Part shown: positions 62,653 through 64,000 of the stretch, in pieces | How the letters are laid out: the number at the start of each line of letters is the position of its first letter | Numbering within the stretch: the stretch's first letter is position 1 | Source of the DNA: Cyanobium sp. Tous-M-B4 | Lineage (GTDB): Bacteria > Cyanobacteriota > Cyanobacteriia > PCC-6307 > Cyanobiaceae | DNA length: 64,000 bases | NCBI RefSeq assembly: GCF_024345395.1 | Contig: NZ_JAGQBA010000006.1 | Coordinates: 62,001 to 126,000, forward strand | Direction of reading: 5' to 3' | The notes under the pieces: generated by a model | The model's input: only the letters and a program-made list of their open reading frames with translations | The model's database searches: none | Told to the model about the DNA's origin: nothing | Translations under genes and position numbers: made by a program

Positions 62653-63986
62653 GGCAGCAGGGCCTGCAGGTTGGGGGCCGGCTCGCTGCGCTCGCCCAGC
62701 CAGAGGCGCACCTGGGGATCGCTGATAGCCAGGCGCCGCAGCAGGGCGCCGGGTTGGCCGCCTCGCTGGGCGCTCCGCAGCAGTTCGGCGGCGGCGAGCC
62801 GGCCGGTGAGCCTGGTGGTGTGCACGGCTAGGGCCGCCTGGGCCAGGGCTACCGGGGCGGCTGGAGCGAGGCTGAGGCCGCCGGTGAGCGGTGCTGCCAG
62901 CAGCAGCAGTTGGCGTAGGGCGCCCAGGGCCAGCTGGATGCCGATCTGGGCGCCGCCCAGCAGGGCGTTGTGGCCGGAGAGCCGCCGCAGCAGCTGGCGG
63001 GCGCCGGCGCCATGCATCGGCAGGCCGTAGAGCTGGCAGAGCTGCAGCACCAGGGCGGTGTCGCAGGCCAGGCCGCCGGCCAGATCCAGCAGCACCAGGG
63101 GGTTGGCGGCCACGCCGGTGGCCTTGAGGGCGGCAAAGCGGCCGATCAGGCTTTGGGCGGCCTGGCGGCTGGTCCCCAGGCGCCAGCGTTGCAGGGACTG
63201 GTGAAAGCGCTCCGCGCTGCCCAGGGCATTGAGGGCGAGCAATAGGCAGCCGTGTTGCTCCAGCAGTTGCAGCAGGGACTGCCGCAGCGGCTCCACCTGA
63301 GGAGCTTGAACAACGCTGCGCACCCGGCCATCGGCCAGCAGCTGGGGTTGGCGTGGCGCGGCGGCCACCGGGATCAACTCCAGCTGCCGGGCAGCTGCCG
63401 GCAGCCGCCGCTTGATGCTGGCGATCAGCTCGGCCTGCTCGGCCTCGCTCCAGCAGTCGCAGCGGTTGAGCACCAGCAGTACCGGCTTGCCGCTGGCCAG
63501 CAGTGGCGCCAGGGCGTCGTGCTCGACGCTGGTGAGGTCGCCGTCGAGCACCAGCAGCACCAGATCTGAGCCGAGGGCTACTCGGGCCGCCAGTCGGGCC
63601 CTGGCGGCGGCGGCGATCTCATCGATGCCAGGGGTGTCCACCAGCTCCACCCGACTGAGCCCCGCCATGGGTTGCGCCCAGGCCTGGGCCTGCTGGTGGC
63701 GCGTGCAGCCGTGGGCCACGTCGGTGGCGAAAGCCGCCTCCCCCAGCAAGGCGTTGAGCAGGCTCGACTTGCCCACCCCCACTCGGCCGAACACGGCCAC
63801 CCGCAGACTGCGCTGCTGCAGGCGCCCTAGCTGGCGATCCAGGGCCAGCAGCTGGCCGGCTAGCTGGCTTTGCTCGCGGCCGCTGAGCTGGAGTTGGCGG
63901 CGCCACTGGTCGAGCAGGGATTGGCAGCGCTCCGGGATGGCGGGCGCGTGATGGGGGCACGGTTCGGTGCACGGTTCGGGCCTCAT
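62649..63986 (-). CDS. GTPase with C-terminal DUF697-like region
   Basis: 445 residues. The GTPase domain has G1 GRVGVGKSS (67-75), G3 DTPG (117-120) and G4 NRCD (174-177), in the Era/YcjX-like style. The C-terminal 150 residues are alanine- and leucine-rich helices resembling DUF697, probably membrane associated. Conserved in cyanobacteria, with roles in envelope or ribosome biology proposed for relatives but not shown here. ATG start; only 14 bases remain upstream in the window, so operon start is unseen. Confidence 0.85.
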   Translation of the reverse strand: MRPEPCTEPCPHHAPAIPERCQSLLDQWRRQLQLSGREQSQLAGQLLALDRQLGRLQQRSLRVAVFGRVGVGKSSLLNALLGEAAFATDVAHGCTRHQQAQAWAQPMAGLSRVELVDTPGIDEIAAAARARLAARVALGSDLVLLVLDGDLTSVEHDALAPLLASGKPVLLVLNRCDCWSEAEQAELIASIKRRLPAAARQLELIPVAAAPRQPQLLADGRVRSVVQAPQVEPLRQSLLQLLEQHGCLLLALNALGSAERFHQSLQRWRLGTSRQAAQSLIGRFAALKATGVAANPLVLLDLAGGLACDTALVLQLCQLYGLPMHGAGARQLLRRLSGHNALLGGAQIGIQLALGALRQLLLLAAPLTGGLSLAPAAPVALAQAALAVHTTRLTGRLAAAELLRSAQRGGQPGALLRRLAISDPQVRLWLGERSEPAPNLQALLP

Positions 63987-64000
63987 GGCCGCATCCCTTC

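Noticed and set aside
62083-63030. 315-residue plus-strand ORF over nadD
   Set aside because: Antisense frame spanning nadD and the GTPase; composition typical of shadows in GC-rich DNA.

Overview
The window comes from a picocyanobacterium of the Synechococcus/Cyanobium type. The evidence is an allophycocyanin operon (apcA-apcB-apcC) with a separate apcE encoding a three-repeat core-membrane linker, the cyanobacterial ATP synthase order (protein I, a, c, b', b, delta, alpha, gamma, with beta/epsilon absent), System II cytochrome c maturation (ccsB plus ccdA), a P-II gene behind an NtcA box, and scattered GCGATCGC (HIP1) palindromes. Housekeeping genes are GC-rich and tightly packed. Many start with TTG or GTG, and ATGA stop/start overlaps are common.

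Positions 1 to about 36.5 kb form a large surface-glycan island. From the left it holds: an FkbM-type methyltransferase with a coiled-coil tail; a GT2-GT4 fusion; two sulfotransferases; a convergent GT2 enzyme; a pair of diverged, mutually related orphan genes; and the CDP-glucose pathway (rfbF, rfbG). Facing these on the minus strand are two tandem SAF-domain dehydrogenases and an RmlC-like epimerase, then a two-component system. Further minus-strand genes, many overlapping by four bases, encode a GT61-like enzyme, a GT2 enzyme, three more sulfotransferases of different types, a four-module NeuB-like nonulosonate synthase, three paralogues resembling the DUF6716 putative glycosyltransferases, a CMP-nonulosonate synthetase and a small ORF. 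Together they suggest a sulfated polymer or LPS containing a sialic-acid-like sugar and a CDP-linked 6-deoxysugar.

From 28.5 to 36.5 kb lies the assembly and anchoring part. It has a two-repeat KpsC homologue, a KpsS homologue fused to a PlsC-like acyltransferase, then (minus strand) a FabF-like ketosynthase, an acyl carrier protein with an N-terminal extension and an OlsB-like N-acyltransferase, and finally a Wza-type export protein. KpsC and KpsS build the glycolipid terminus of group 2 capsules in other bacteria. Finding acyl-chain enzymes fused to and next to them is the most novel signal here: a possible dedicated lipid-anchor module for a cyanobacterial capsule. The polymer transporter (KpsMT or Wzx/Wzy) is not in the window.

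From 36.5 to 44.2 kb the genes are housekeeping: rlmH, osmC-like, purB, a small conserved-looking ORF, tlyA, glnB, queF, ccsB, ccdA and ftsW. From 44.3 to 49 kb are apcCBA and apcE, each ending in a clear intrinsic terminator. A methyltransferase follows, then the atp operon (50.4-56.3 kb). Next come a 2OG-Fe(II) oxygenase, a [2Fe-2S] ferredoxin, a 63-residue ORF, a DUF3326 gene and ychJ. The last block, on the minus strand, is a GTPase, nadD, nadE and alanine dehydrogenase. No tRNA, rRNA, CRISPR array, insertion sequence or attachment site was recognised.
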